A stretch of 64,000 nt of DNA from Paralvinella palmiformis (GCA_025642065.1 JAODUP010000165.1:827501-891500); one strand, 5' to 3'. Shown: positions 21,556 through 33,010, counted from the stretch's first letter. Numbers and translations: made by a program. The notes: generated from the letters alone by a model not told the origin.

Positions 21556-22007
21556 TAGTATCGTAGACTTCGTATTCTGCGGTAGACCGCACGCTATGCT
21601 ATCACCCATAGTCATATTCCGTGTTTATTGTATAAAACAATGCTATTATTGTTGATGACTAGTAGTAATGGTCATTAGTGTTCTATAGCTATGTTCGTAT
21701 ATGATACGAGACCAAAGTCCCGAAACAAACATTTACCATGGTAATTAATGGAATCGTTGGCTCCAACTTTATGCACACTCCCAAGGGAAACTTTTTGGAG
21801 TGGGGTAAATACATAATGTTCCACGGGTGGCAGCACCTGTCATGATCCTTCACATGGATCATTCAGGGTATACACAAGTGGTCAGCACCTGTCTCCTCCC
21901 TTCTGGAGAAGCCTAACAGGGACACTTACAGGCACTTCCTGTCAGCCATTGCAAGGCACTGTTCATAATTTTTTTCTCCGGCATCTGTGGATAATTATCA
22001 ACAAAAC

Positions 22008-23215
22008 ATGAATGAGAACACTTCCAGTGACTATATCCATAATGATAGAGGCTCAGAATGGAGTGCCTTGAAGATGGACCAAACAGTTTGCCCAAATGTA
22101 GATTGGACTGTGGGACCACATGGTCGAGGTGGGTATCAACAATTTCCGAATCAAACGGATCAAAGTCAACAAGGCACTGCTGATCACAGTCAGATGGCGG
22201 ATCTAGGCACTACACCTAAGGTGAGGATGCAACATGATACAAGTCAAACTGCTCGCGACCCCCCCCACATGGACACAGAGTTATAACACTATTTAGTAGC
22301 TAGTGGTCTCAACAGCCAGGCGATCATAAATATAGCAGAGACTGGATTCACTAACAAGGTACTGTTTGCCAATTTGGAGCCAGATGACATAAATGAGCTC
22401 TATATTGAACTTCTGGCACAAAAGAACGTCGTGAGGAAGCTTTGCTCTGCTCAAATGATGGGATACATGATACAAGGGGATCGAACTCTACAACCACCAC
22501 CAACTACCCACATCAACCACCAACAAAACGTCAGCTCTAATCTGGCGACATTACTGGAGTTTGGAGCAGGAGCATCAACACCAGACCAGTCAACACGACA
22601 TAATGCAGGATCAGGTGAGCGTGTTGATCAGGATCCCTCAACTATATATTGACCAAACAGAAAGTAAAACATCTGGACATCACGGATTATAGCAATGCCA
22701 CAGGGCAAGAGGTTGAGGAACTTCTTTCAAGTAATGGGGATACCAAAATTGTTGTGAAGGCGGGACCAAAGAAAATCCAGTTGGAAAATGTAAAGCCCAT
22801 GCAATGGGTGGCGTCTCACCTACGAATCATTTTTGACTACATAGCCTATACGGTCAAGATTAGTGAAATGGCGGAAGACCATCTCTGGCCTAGCGTTATG
22901 GCATTCGTTACCGCCAACTACAATGACAACACGGATTTAGGTGGGGGAGCGACACCCCCCATTTGACAGCTGTGAACCTGAAACCTCGGGTGGCGTCAAA
23001 AGTAGTGACAGGAGCTATGAGTGTATAGGCCACCAGGCCACATGCACCAGGAAACAATCAAAGCTTCCAAAAGAAATCATATAGGAAGGCAAATGTGTGT
23101 GGCCTATTCAATAAGGCAGAAGGATGCCCATTTGGAGACAGATGCAAATATTAGCATCGATGCCTAGCCTCAGGCTGTGAAGAGGCTCATCCCTTGACAG
23201 CACACTCAAAAAACG
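22008..23215 (+). pseudogene. DIRS-like gag remnant with CCCH zinc finger
   Basis: ATG at 22008 opens a polar, Gln/Asn-rich N-terminus. A UAA at 22284-22286 interrupts the frame, and the same frame then continues (LVASGLNSQAIIN... NVVRKLC) to a stop at 22650. The protein appears to continue one frame over from 22649, with DITDYSN, EVEELLSSNG and KPMQWVASHLRI segments, up to 22966. After another frame change a zinc finger of spacing C-x8-C-x5-C-x3-H is encoded at 23098-23157 (cysteines at 23098, 23125 and 23143, histidine at 23155), with a UAG inside its last spacer at 23152. A Cys/His tail ending AHPL follows. The QW motif and the Cys/His finger are what I expect of DIRS Gag. At least one nonsense and two frame changes make it non-functional. 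Confidence 0.75.
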
Positions 23216-23372
23216 GTTAACATTGCCTATACCAGGCATAGGCCAGCCGCCGCCGCTGCCACAACCACCATCCAATCCAACAACTTTAAATCTGCATGCA
23301 TGGATCAATAAACTATGTGATGATATTGACCGATAATTTCTATTAGAGGGTATAGGACATTGGTTTTATATC

Positions 23373-24107
23373 ATGGATAATAATGCCCAAGCGAATACAG
23401 CAGAAATGCACAATTATAAATCAGCAACATCGCAGTACCACGAACAGGTTGAAAATCAGATTCGAGAGGAGATCCGCGAGGTTCGGTATGTGGTTACATC
23501 AACCAAACCAACAATCGTCAGTACAATTGGTGCTATCCAGAAGAGTGACAGTATCCATGTACGGTTAATCCATGATGCTTTAAAACCAGAAGGCCAGGGA
23601 TTGAATGACTATGTGTCCATAAAAATGGATATCAAATTCCAGTCCGTAGTTTAATAGTGCAACACAGCTTATGACTCCAGGATGTTACATGGCAAAGCTG
23701 AATCTTAAAAGTGCATACCACAGCGTGGCCACACATCCATCACAACACCAATGTACTGGCTTGAAATGTAAAGTTTCAGGTCACTCACAACACACATACA
23801 AGTATAACAGTCGGTTACCATTCGGCGCAAGATTATCAGTGGGAATCTTCCACAGCTATCACAAGCGATACGATGCATGATGCAAAGACGAGGATTTAGT
23901 ATTGTTGTGTATTTAGATGATTATTTGGTGATATCAGATAACTACTTGGATTACATGAAAGGGCTCAGCACCCTGATCAAATTATTACGCCTCTTAGGCT
24001 TTGGGATAGCCTGGGAGAAAACGACAGGATCAACACAGTTCTTAACATTCCTCGGAATAAAGATTGACAGTGAGTCATTTACACTAGTCTACCAGAAGAC
24101 AAAGTAA
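23373..24107 (+). pseudogene. DIRS-like reverse transcriptase remnant
   Basis: The N-terminal RT region (REEIREV, KPTIVSTIGAIQKSD, RLIHDALKPEG, LNDYVS) runs in one frame to a stop at 23652-23654. Palm motif A (PGCYMAKLNLKSAY), then LPFGAR, follow in a second frame (23671-23880). The active-site box VVYLDDYLVIS (YLDD codons 23910-23921) and the FLGIKID element follow in the first frame again (23877-24107). The motif A aspartate, usually AK(V/L)D, is asparagine here (codon 23701-23703, AAT). Two frameshifts and the lost catalytic Asp mean an inactive enzyme. The RNase H that should follow is absent. Confidence 0.85.
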
Positions 24108-24193
24108 CTAGCCTAAGCACCATTCTGAGGGGTACAAAACAAAGATGAGAGCATCATGTAGGTCAGCCTTCACAACAAAGGTCATTTCCTCCA

Positions 24194-25290
24194 TTGGATA
24201 TCAGTAATATTGGGTTATGTTCCCCAGTCAGCACTCACTGTTTGGCTGAACTTATGTCGACATATGTCATATCACTCATGGTGCCAATTGTTCTTACAGC
24301 ACTGTCACCTGATGCGTTAATACGGGACCTGGATGCTGCTGTCAACCAGTATAGATCCTTGACTTTTGCCCTAAACACAAAACAGTTATACAGAACTCAC
24401 CTCACAACATACCTGGACTATTGTGAGTTAACTAATCAAGTACCTATGCCAGTTACCAGACAGTGTTTGTGTTGGTATATAGCGTATCTGGCCTCCAAGC
24501 TGTCTTACTGTTCGATTGGTAAATATCTAAACTTCTTCATGTGGAATCGGGGCTTCCAAACCCACTCACTACCAATTGGCAGGTACAGTCAGTATTGAAG
24601 GGGGTCAAAAGGGATAAAGGTTCATCAGAAAAACAGAAGCTGGCGATGACACCACACATCCTGCTCCGGATGAAGAGTCAGTTAAATCTAAATGAACCCA
24701 GGGATATGGTATTCTGGGAAGCATGCATTGTGGCCTTCTATGGACTGTCACGTAAATCCAATCTGTTACCAACATCAGGCTCCAGTTACAACAAGCTAAA
24801 GCGCTTAAGTAAAAACAGTTTATACATCACACGACATGGATATAGCCTAACAGTGTTGTGGTCAAAGACGATTCAGTACCGAGAACGTGACTTCAAAGTG
24901 TTTTTGCCACTTGTAACGGATCATCCACTGTACCCAGTGACAGCTGTAACCAATCTGCTTCAGTTGAACACTAACGGTGAACCCACTGACCCCCTGTTCT
25001 CGTTTCCTACCCCGCGTGGGTACCATATATATATACTCAGCGAACATTTGAGGCACGGCTCCATGGAATATTGTCGGCGCTTGGCATGGGTAGTCAGCAG
25101 TACTCAGGTCATAGCTTCCGGCGAGGTGGTGCCACTTGGTCTTTCGTCTCTGGCCTTCCATCCGACATGATACCGATCATGGGGGACTGGCAATCAGGAG
25201 CATATCAACGTTATCTGAACCCATCATCATACACAAGATTTCAGATGTTTGAACGTCTCACAAGCTGCCTACCAATTGACTTATACAATT
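24194..25290 (+). pseudogene. DIRS-like tyrosine recombinase remnant
   Basis: Three frames together give a near-complete recombinase. The first (to 24598) carries the alpha-helical core-binding domain (LIRDLDAAVNQYR, YLDYCELTNQ, CWYIAYLASKLS). The second (24541-25170) carries the catalytic domain start, with the first catalytic Arg in FYGLSRKSNLLP (codon 24751) and the YPVTAVTNLLQL and DPLFSF segments. The third (from about 25080) carries GHSFRRGGATW (His codon 25110, Arg codon 25119), GDWQSGAYQRYL and the likely nucleophile Tyr (codon 25212). All four signature positions remain, although two frameshifts prevent translation as one protein. HSFRRGGATW is typical of DIRS-group recombinases, not phage integrases. 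Confidence 0.87.
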
Positions 25291-25646
25291 ACTTGTATTA
25301 CTACCTTCTTTTTACACTACTAAATATTCGTGTCTATGGGTCTTTGGACTTTATCTCATTTAATGATATACAATCTTTGCGTCCGGCTGCATATTTTGTA
25401 TGTTATATAACGTTATTCATGCATAATTAGGTATTTCAATAAAGCCTCTACCACCACACGTAATGCAGTCATTGGTTCCAACTTTAACTAAGTATGACCG
25501 AATCGTGGGCTTACTACTTGCCCATGTCCTTGGTCGAGGTACATAACTGAGTCCCTAGCAACGCCTTTATTTAACAGTCAATGAACCATCTGTATGTACA
25601 CATAAGGTCAGATTCGACTTATATTAAGTAAAATGCCAGGACAAGG

Positions 25647-25711
25647 ATAAGGCGTCTATATATAAGGCGTCTTATATATAAGGCGTCTATATATAAGGCG
25701 TCTATATATTA
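25647..25711. repeat. 15/16-bp tandem repeat, four copies
   Basis: The unit ggcgtctatatataa starts at 25651, 25666, 25682 and 25697, just right of the DIRS-like element. Confidence 0.93.
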
Positions 25712-25924
25712 ATCTTTATGGTTGATTTTGTTATATAATAGACTTGAAATGATCTGCCTGGTCCACTATCAATGACTTACTTCCGGAAGCAGTACTCTAC
25801 GTTATATTGGGCATTACGGTTTTAATCAAATCTTCTTAGACAACGAATGGCCTAAATTATGCTAATGTATCATTAAACAATACTCATCCATCCATCCATC
25901 CATTAATGTTTTAAACGTAGACGT

Positions 25925-25933
25925 GGGTCAGAC
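25925..25933 (+). repeat. Direct repeat flanking foldback element, left
   Basis: gggtcagac, repeated exactly at 26475-26483; a candidate target-site duplication of 8-9 bp. Confidence 0.7.
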
Positions 25934-26474
25934 GAATCTAGAACATTTTGGCCAACGGACGTTTTGGCCTGGACGTTTTGGCCAACGGACGTTTTGGCCA
26001 ACGGACGTCTTGGTCAGCTATTGTTTGAAGATAGGACGTTTTTGACAAATTTGTTTTATTTGTTATTTTATTAATACAACTTCTAGTTAGCAGATGAATA
26101 CAGTAACCTGCACAATAGTATTGAAGAGACATACCGTAAACTACACAATCAGGATCCCAAACCATATATAATTTAAACAATTAACAAGGAGATAGAAGTA
26201 AGTTAATATATGCCACTATATAATATATGTAACTGTGAGAAGCCATGCAGAATTAAACTTCAGATAAATACAGAACCCATATCAAAGCACAACATTTGAT
26301 CAATTTATTTTGTTAATACAACTTCCAGTTAGGAGATGAATAGAGTAACATGCACAACATTATATTTGTTCGCTTTTTATGATTTTTATATTTGGCCAAG
26401 ATATTAGCTGGCAAAAACGTCCTAGGCCAAAACGCCCGGGCCAAAATGTCCGCTGGCCAAAATGTCCGCCTACC
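25934..26474. mobile_element. Foldback/MITE-like element, about 540 bp
   Basis: The left end is built of tandem 'acgttttggcc' / 'aacggacgttttggcc' units (25949-26015). The right end (26410-26470) holds the same motif inverted as 'ggccaaaacg' / 'ggccaaaatgtccg'. The two ends therefore form long, internally repetitive inverted repeats. Between them, about 26060-26110 and 26300-26355 are direct copies of one another (shared 'taatacaactt', 'gttag', 'agatgaata'). There is no coding capacity. A 9-bp direct repeat brackets the element. It resembles foldback or MITE-type non-autonomous DNA transposons; an 8-bp TSD would suit a hAT or P relative, but the superfamily cannot be assigned. Confidence 0.78.
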
Positions 26475-26483
26475 GGGTCAGAC
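26475..26483 (+). repeat. Direct repeat flanking foldback element, right
   Basis: Exact copy of 25925-25933. Confidence 0.7.
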
Positions 26484-27395
26484 ATTATTCTCTTAACAGC
26501 CAACGAATAGCCGCTACCTGGTAAACATTTGTCTCAGGTAAGGATTTTGTCGTGGAACCATAAGCACTTCATCGTGTCCAAACCATTACCATAATAAATT
26601 AAGGTGAACATTAAACCTGTCATTAGGCAGTAGTCTCCCTTTTTTTAAACAGCATATTATGAACTGAGCACATTACACCGAGACACAGACATCACTGTAT
26701 AGGTGAGTGTGTTTTAGTGTTTTGTTACACCGAAGTTTGGGGACTGATGGATAATACAGGATAGGTCTCTTTGTAGGATGGGCTGCTCTTCTGGATTCGA
26801 AATAGCGACTCGTGATATTGTTATCCCACGGAGTGTCTGGATTTAATGGGTGGAAGATAGGCCATAAATTGTACTGGACACGTGACCACAGACGATCAGT
26901 TCAGTCAGTACTGAGCTTTATAAAAGTTTGAATTATGCGAAGTGAGCTTGAACTCCTTATAGGTCACGATCGACCTTTAACCGGGAACCCACTCCATAAC
27001 CGAAGGATTAACTGATAATTGACTATGATGCTTTTAGTCTCACTGGATCCGTGCAAATACTTCAATGAGTAGAAAGAAGCTTTCCATAAGTAATCTACGT
27101 CTATCCATAAGTATAAGGTGCTTCGGTGTACCATCTCACATCTCTGAATGGAGAGGAATTATCCCCAATACTGAGCCTGATAATAGAATTTAGCTTTTAT
27201 CTACGACTTAAATTAGGACACACACTGCTCCAGAGTAGGATATCTGGTTAAGTGGAATAATTAATATGTGCAAATAAATCGGCAAGTAATATCATGTTGT
27301 CATCTGGAGAGTGTTACAACAAAACTGAACTGAATTAAATATATAAATATATATTATCGATGTCAATAATCAGACAGAGTTAAATATAGATGATC
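26484..27395. other. Spacer DNA, nothing recognised
   Basis: Unique-looking sequence with no recognisable gene or repeat. Confidence 0.55.
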
Positions 27396-27398
27396 TTG

Positions 27399-27429
<31 letters not shown>

Positions 27430-27530
27430 TGGGGATGATCTTGAATAAGAGAGAGAGTTGGGGAGAGAGAGAGAGAGAGAGAGGGGGGGACACAGAGAGA
27501 GAGATAGAGGGGGGGAGAGATGGGGAGAGG
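27391..27530. repeat. (GA)n cluster with duplicated flank
   Basis: 'gatgatcttgaataagagag' occurs at about 27390 and again at about 27435, each time followed by GA repeats. The (GA)n tract has therefore been duplicated with its unique left flank. Confidence 0.93.
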
Positions 27531-27612
27531 GATAGATTTACACAGCATTTAATTCTTCACCAAAAAGCTCATACTTGCATATGCGTTTGTGTGCAGACCC
27601 ATCGGAAATAAC

Positions 27613-27683
<71 letters not shown>
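27613..27683. repeat. (CA)n microsatellite
   Basis: About 35 nearly perfect CA units. Confidence 0.97.
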
Positions 27684-27688
<5 letters not shown>

Positions 27689-28036
27689 TGGGTGACGTGC
27701 GGTGTTATCTTTATTAGAGTACAGAAGAAACTGCCCTCAGTGACCTGGATCGAATGTTATCAGACCAGATATGTGTTTGAAGCGTCTGTTTTGAACCAAA
27801 TCCAGATACACAATTTATGTATAATTCTCCAAAATCCTTGTATGGTCGTCACTCTATCCGGAAATGTTATTAGTCTGTTCATTGGTTGATCTCAGTCAAC
27901 TTATTTGGCCGCCAGAATCTTCTTTTTTAAACTAAAAGTTAACTACTATATAACATATAATTGGATATAGTGAATTTATGCATTGATGGTGTTACCTTTT
28001 GGTCCATGTGCACTCCGTTTGCTTTGCCCTACTTAT

Positions 28037-28155
28037 AATAGTAATAATAACAATAACAAAACAATAATAATAATAATAATAATAATAATATACACATTAC
28101 TACTACTACTACTACTAATAATAATAATACTCTTATTATTATTATTATTATTATG
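28037..28155. repeat. (AAT)n/(ACT)n/(ATT)n triplet cluster
   Basis: AAT units, then ACT, AAT, and finally ATT units, so the two ends are complementary. Confidence 0.95.
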
Positions 28156-29127
28156 CTATTGGGAATAAACTAAGATGTTTCTGAACTAATGGATGGAGGT
28201 CATAATAGATGAGTTTGTTTGTAGTAGTTCTGATGTTACTAGTTAATATATTACATGGAGTCCTACCAGATATTATGAAGGATAAAGCACTATAAGTTTA
28301 ATTTTCTTGTTGGTGATAGCTATTTGGGCTTTATTATTGGCGATAAGTTTATAGTGTATATTTTGCTGTTAATATATTTAATGGTTTCTATATCTGTAGC
28401 ATTAACTTAATTAATATAGACAAAGCTTTTCACTGATTCTCAAGGAATAGATGTTATTTTAGGTGCAGGGACCACAATGAGCCATATTCTATTTTTATCA
28501 TTTAATTCTGCAATACGCTATATAATACTATTAATGTTGTCTACCTCAACTAAACTGTGTGGGACATGTATGTTTAGTGTAAAAAAGCGCGAACATTATA
28601 GACTTCCAACTGGCTCCCATAGCTTTATTAAGGAGCCCATTTTCTGAAATAAATACAATATAATCTTGTTAAAGTCCAGCAACAAACATCATATGAGGAG
28701 GTCTCTTTAGATGCCGAAATATGCTAGTTAATGAGGAAAATAAGAACAACAGACTTGGATTTCTTGCTTATTGAAGCTTGATAAAGGCAGAAACGGAAAC
28801 GAATTTATATTTGATGTGATATCTACACGCCTGTTAATAGGTAATTACGAATTATTTGTGAATATTGTGATGCGATGTTTGAGCTGAAACTTTACAAAAC
28901 TGATATCTTTATTCCAAAGTTGCGATTAAAAATAAGTTTCTAGGCTATTTAAATTTCATCAATCGATTCTATCTTGTTTCCATAATATGGTGAATGTCAC
29001 AAACAATTTTGATCAGTAAATACTAACATTTTGGTGTTTTTGCCCTGACAGTGGATATAAGGATTATCATTTAAAACTTAATCTGTTATTAAACTACTCA
29101 TGAAATACCATATCTTATTAAAACAAC

Positions 29128-29129
<2 letters not shown>
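28156..29129. other. AT-rich spacer, nothing recognised
   Basis: Long AT-rich stretch with stops in all frames. Confidence 0.6.

Positions 29130-29166
<37 letters not shown>
29130..29166. repeat. (CT)n microsatellite
   Basis: About 18 CT units followed by a CTCCCT-rich tail. Confidence 0.96.
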
Positions 29167-29169
<3 letters not shown>

Positions 29170-30734
29170 TCTCCCTCGCTCCCGCATTTCCTCCCTCCAC
29201 TCACTCTCATTCTCCCTCAAAGAAGTCAGTATACTGCATACAATTGTGTCATATCAAGTAACAAGCTAGTGACATGTGATGCTCCACAAGAATCAATCTT
29301 AGGTATCATAGTATTTCTTATGCATATAGCTGATTAAAGATATATTTCTATATTTCTAAGAAATTTAAAATGATTTCAGATTAATAATTAATACATTGAG
29401 GAAGGTAAAACTATAATTGTCAAACATCTGAATTATAATAAAATAAACCACAGTATTATAATAGATGATAAGGAATATTTTATGCTACTAGTATTCAGGA
29501 GGCTGAAGTTGAAGATCCACGCTTAATTTGAAATAATAAATAGTTTCGTTTGTAGAAAATTTCCAAACCCTCACAACCTAATGACATTTCATTGTTATTT
29601 ATATTTAAATAATAATTGCATACCATAATCATATTGCATAATTATAGTTTGCTTTGTCAAGTTGGCTATTGGAAGAGATGATTCAAGTTAGTCGATTTGA
29701 TTAATTATAGATTTCATTTGTTTTGGTGTGAACTTGTTAGTAAACATTTATTTTATGACACCAAGAAGGAAATTGTTATGAAGCAATAGAAATTAAATTA
29801 CAACAACTCCTATCTCTGTACAATCATCATTAATGATAATCCTTCTTCCTTTAATTTTTCCTAAATTAGTTACAACAAAAGCGACCATTCCTTTGGCCTA
29901 ATTGGATAGCTTTTAAATAAACAATTACCCTTTATCGGGATAGCATTTCCCGTTGAGAGATATAGCACGGATGCACCGTTATTGTTATTGATATGAATTT
30001 TCAATTATCATAAATCACCAGGCACACCAAACCCATAATAATAACAACACCAAATACCAAATCGATACCATACACCGAAAAACCCAGCACATATCACATT
30101 GAGACCATCAACGCCAATATTACTAAACACCATGGTGTTAGGAAGCTGCCAGCTGTTTTCTTCTGTATCATTAGGTTCACAAATAAACAAAGTCATGTCT
30201 ATTTATCTTTCAGTCTAGATGTCATTTTATTGTTTATACAATTCACACCACGAGAGCATAGCACCAGATGTAAGTGATATATGATTCTTGACTTTTACAT
30301 AGAAGTCAGTCGAAGACATTTGAGGTAGAGCACCACTTTTCTACAATAGAGTACACCTGCAAGTGCAATTGTACTTTTAAAAGAAGATATAATTTAGCGC
30401 CGATGGTAAATTTATAATAGACCTCAGATTAGAACAATCTTACCGAGATTTCTTACCAATGTGGCTGAATTCTGAGTACTTTAGATTCTACTTTAGTACG
30501 AACGAGGGTTATGCTGTTTATAGAGATATGAATTACATTATATGCTGCGATCACGTGGTAGTTGTGGGGAAGTATGAGCGGCTCTCGATGTTATGGCACC
30601 AGAATATCTTTTAGGATAGTTCATATACTGGTATATGTTAGGTATTGTATAAGATAAATTTAATTCTATTAATATTAAATTGATTAGGTTTGATTGTTTT
30701 CTAATTCCGTCCATTATCTTTATATATTAGCCTT

Positions 30735-30875
30735 TCTACCTATACATATATGTACCTTTTCATCTGGTTACTGGTTACACCTTGGAAACATTCCACAGAC
30801 ATAGGCATGAGTCAGGTTCGAACCCTAGCCTAGAGGTTTGTAATGCGGTACTCTAACCACTGCGCTATCGAAGTC
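30735..30875 (-). mobile_element. tRNA-derived SINE, family 4
   Basis: The minus strand reads 'gatagcgcagtggttagag' (canonical-looking A box), then 'agggttcgaacctgac' (B box) and a body with 'tgtctgtggaatgtttcc'. The anticodon arm does not fold, so it is a SINE head or tRNA pseudogene and not a tRNA gene. A related copy lies at 60745-60915. Confidence 0.72.
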
Positions 30876-31039
30876 ATGGTAACAATAAACTGAACCACAT
30901 AATGTTATAATAAATATATGACAGCTTTATTATTACTCTATATGTTTATTAAACTCACGTTTATAGATGAAAAAAAAATCGTCAATATGTTAGTAATTAG
31001 TATAACCCTCTTGTGTGTGTATTGATTGGTTAGATTAGT

Positions 31040-31201
31040 GGTGTTATACGGTCACTTTTGTAGGCTAAATGGGCCGAGCGACCTCCAAAGGCAATGAAGC
31101 GAATTCAAAGATGAAACACCCTTCAGATATGCCCACGCCGAGATTCGAACGCAGGTGGTAGTGATCTGTGCTACAAACTAACAAACTAGACCATGGAGAC
31201 C
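31040..31201 (-). mobile_element. tRNA-derived SINE, family 1
   Basis: The body and B-box region ('gttcgaatctcggcgtggg'-like on the minus strand) match the family, but the A-box side is eroded. It ends against a (GT)n tract at 31200-31238. It lies within segment B. Confidence 0.85.
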
Positions 31202-31238
31202 TGTGTGTGTGTGTGTGTGTATGTGTGTGTGTGTGTGA
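31200..31238. repeat. (GT)n microsatellite
   Basis: About 18 GT units with one AT interruption. Confidence 0.95.
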
Positions 31239-31467
31239 CTTCGACATTGAAACACCCCTCAAACAAATTCGGAATAGGAATGACGCTAATCATAATACAG
31301 AGAAACACTTAATAAAAAATGATTAAGGTCTCCACATTTGAATGTGAAACAACTTGAGTAATATGAGGTCACGTTAATGTGGCTTATTCTGTTTTAGATG
31401 TTGTAATGGCGTTTGAAATTGAGTCCATTGGTTTTATACTTTAAAACATTATAATAAAAACTATTTA

Positions 31468-31812
31468 TACACGCACGGGCGCAGGCAGACACGCACGGAC
31501 GCAGGCAGACACGCACGGACGCAGGGAGATATGCTCGGACGCAGGCAGACACGCAGGGACGCAGGCAGATATGCTCGGACGCAGGCAGACACGCACGGAC
31601 GCAAGCAGGAACGCAGGCGCGCGCAGACACAGGCATAAAGGCAGGCATGCAGGAAGGCACGCACGCAGACACTCAACCACGGACACATGTACACACAAGC
31701 ACGGACACATGCACACACAAGGACACATGCACACATGCAGGCACACACAAGCACGGACACATGCACACATGCAGACACATAAACTCAGACAAGGTCCCCC
31801 CCACACACACGA
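31468..31812. repeat. 20-bp CpG-rich minisatellite grading into ACAC-rich DNA
   Basis: Units of the type acgcacggacgcaggcagac repeat about nine times from 31468 to about 31640 with variants such as 'atatgctcggacgcaggc'. Looser 'cacggacacatgcacacaca' units follow. All three minus-strand frames stay open as Cys/Arg/Val-rich repeats, an artefact of the repeat. Confidence 0.9.
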
Positions 31813-31814
31813 CA

Positions 31815-32870
31815 TAATACTAATGAAATACTTTCATAAAGGCTAAGAAATGCAATAATAAAATATTTAGCTGTAAAAATACATAGCTACATATAATCCG
31901 ACAATTGACCTAGATATACCGACACCTGGACTGACGTACACAGTTAGAATAGATATTAATAGATATACATAACAAAGATAGAAACATGAACACTGACAAA
32001 TGATTTATGATAATTATGAAGATGAACCAAATTCTGACACTCTAAATAGTTTGTCGCTGATGCTCTGCTTCACAATTCCTTAGAGCGAGGAGTAACATGT
32101 CTGTTCACTCAAGAATATAAGATCTCGAATAGAGAATGGATTTTCGGTTATTAAAGATTTTATAATTAGAATACATAATTTTATGAAGACTGAACGATTA
32201 TTTTAAACTCAAATTTTGTATGTTAGCACCTCACGGAGTTCGTGAAGTTCATATGCTATTTGAATAATACGATGTTTACAATAATTCTACAGCAAATCTT
32301 TTCCAGCCCCATACTTTGCCTTTGAACAATTTCAACTTTTCATCCTGCAATTTCCTTCAATAAAAGATTATAATAATACTAGGAATGACTAAGAAATGCA
32401 TACAGTTATAAATAATTCGCAGTAAACAGAATACTTACAGCTTACAACAAAGATGAGTTAACACTCAATGAGAATACATATTTCGACACTTTTCGGTTAT
32501 TAATTAATTAATTGATATTTTAAAAGTATATTTGTAATAATAAATATTTGTCAGAAATATTTAATATCAAGAATATTAAGCTTCGTTGCTGGGAGGGGGT
32601 TTCCGCGGGACTTGTGGACTTCACTCTGCCCGAATATTAAGGTGTTTGTAATAGTTCCAATTTGCCAAATTTATTTGATTTCTATGTTTTTAAAGAACCA
32701 ATAATAGAAAAAAATCATAGTCTCCGTTTAGTTAAACATGAATAGTGGTTTTTATATATGGCATTAAACAGTACTGATAATAAACCAGTAGCATTAGAAT
32801 GTGCATATTAAACATATTCAATTTGCAGACTTCTGCTGGCATAGCTCTCTGGGTTATTGATCACACATAC
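31815..32870. other. AT-rich spacer, nothing recognised
   Basis: No gene or repeat recognised. Confidence 0.55.
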
Positions 32871-32872
32871 AA

Positions 32873-32873
<1 letters not shown>

Positions 32874-32917
<44 letters not shown>

Positions 32918-33010
32918 TGTTACATATATATACCCCCCTATCCAACTAGATAGCTGCTCTAAGGCGCCTTACAGTATTATTATCCCTGACTCAGACCTGT
33001 TCCAATCCAT
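32874..33010 (-). mobile_element. Family 2 element, truncated
   Basis: (AAT)n tail at 32876-32914 on the plus strand, then 'ctctaaggcgccttac' and 'attattatccctgactcaga'. These are reverse complements of the 3' part of 16318-16598. Confidence 0.8.

Larger units (their letters stand above)
21755..25490 (+). mobile_element. Degenerate DIRS-group (tyrosine recombinase) retrotransposon
   Basis: Three coding remnants lie in the order expected for DIRS elements: a Gag-like protein with a CCCH zinc finger (22008-23215), a reverse transcriptase with YLDD (23373-24107) and a tyrosine recombinase with R, HxxR and Y positions (24194-25290). No frame is intact. Stops and frameshifts occur in all three. 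Only about 90-180 bases separate the RT from the recombinase, too few for RNase H, and the methyltransferase domain usual in DIRS is not seen. A short direct match lies at both edges (cgttggctccaacttta at 21755 and cattggttccaacttta at 25470, 15 of 17), so a split-direct-repeat terminus is possible. I found no inverted terminal repeat. Exact ends are uncertain. Confidence 0.85.

Noticed and set aside
24862..25161. 99-residue open frame on minus
   Set aside because: Antisense shadow of the tyrosine recombinase remnant.
30785..30870. tRNA gene on minus
   Set aside because: A- and B-box-like words are good, but the anticodon and T arms do not pair and the sequence continues into a repeated body.
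31394..31846. Cys/Arg/Val-rich open frames of 92-116 residues on minus and a His/Thr-rich one on plus
   Set aside because: All frames are open because of the 20-bp minisatellite; composition follows the repeat and there is no start context or domain.
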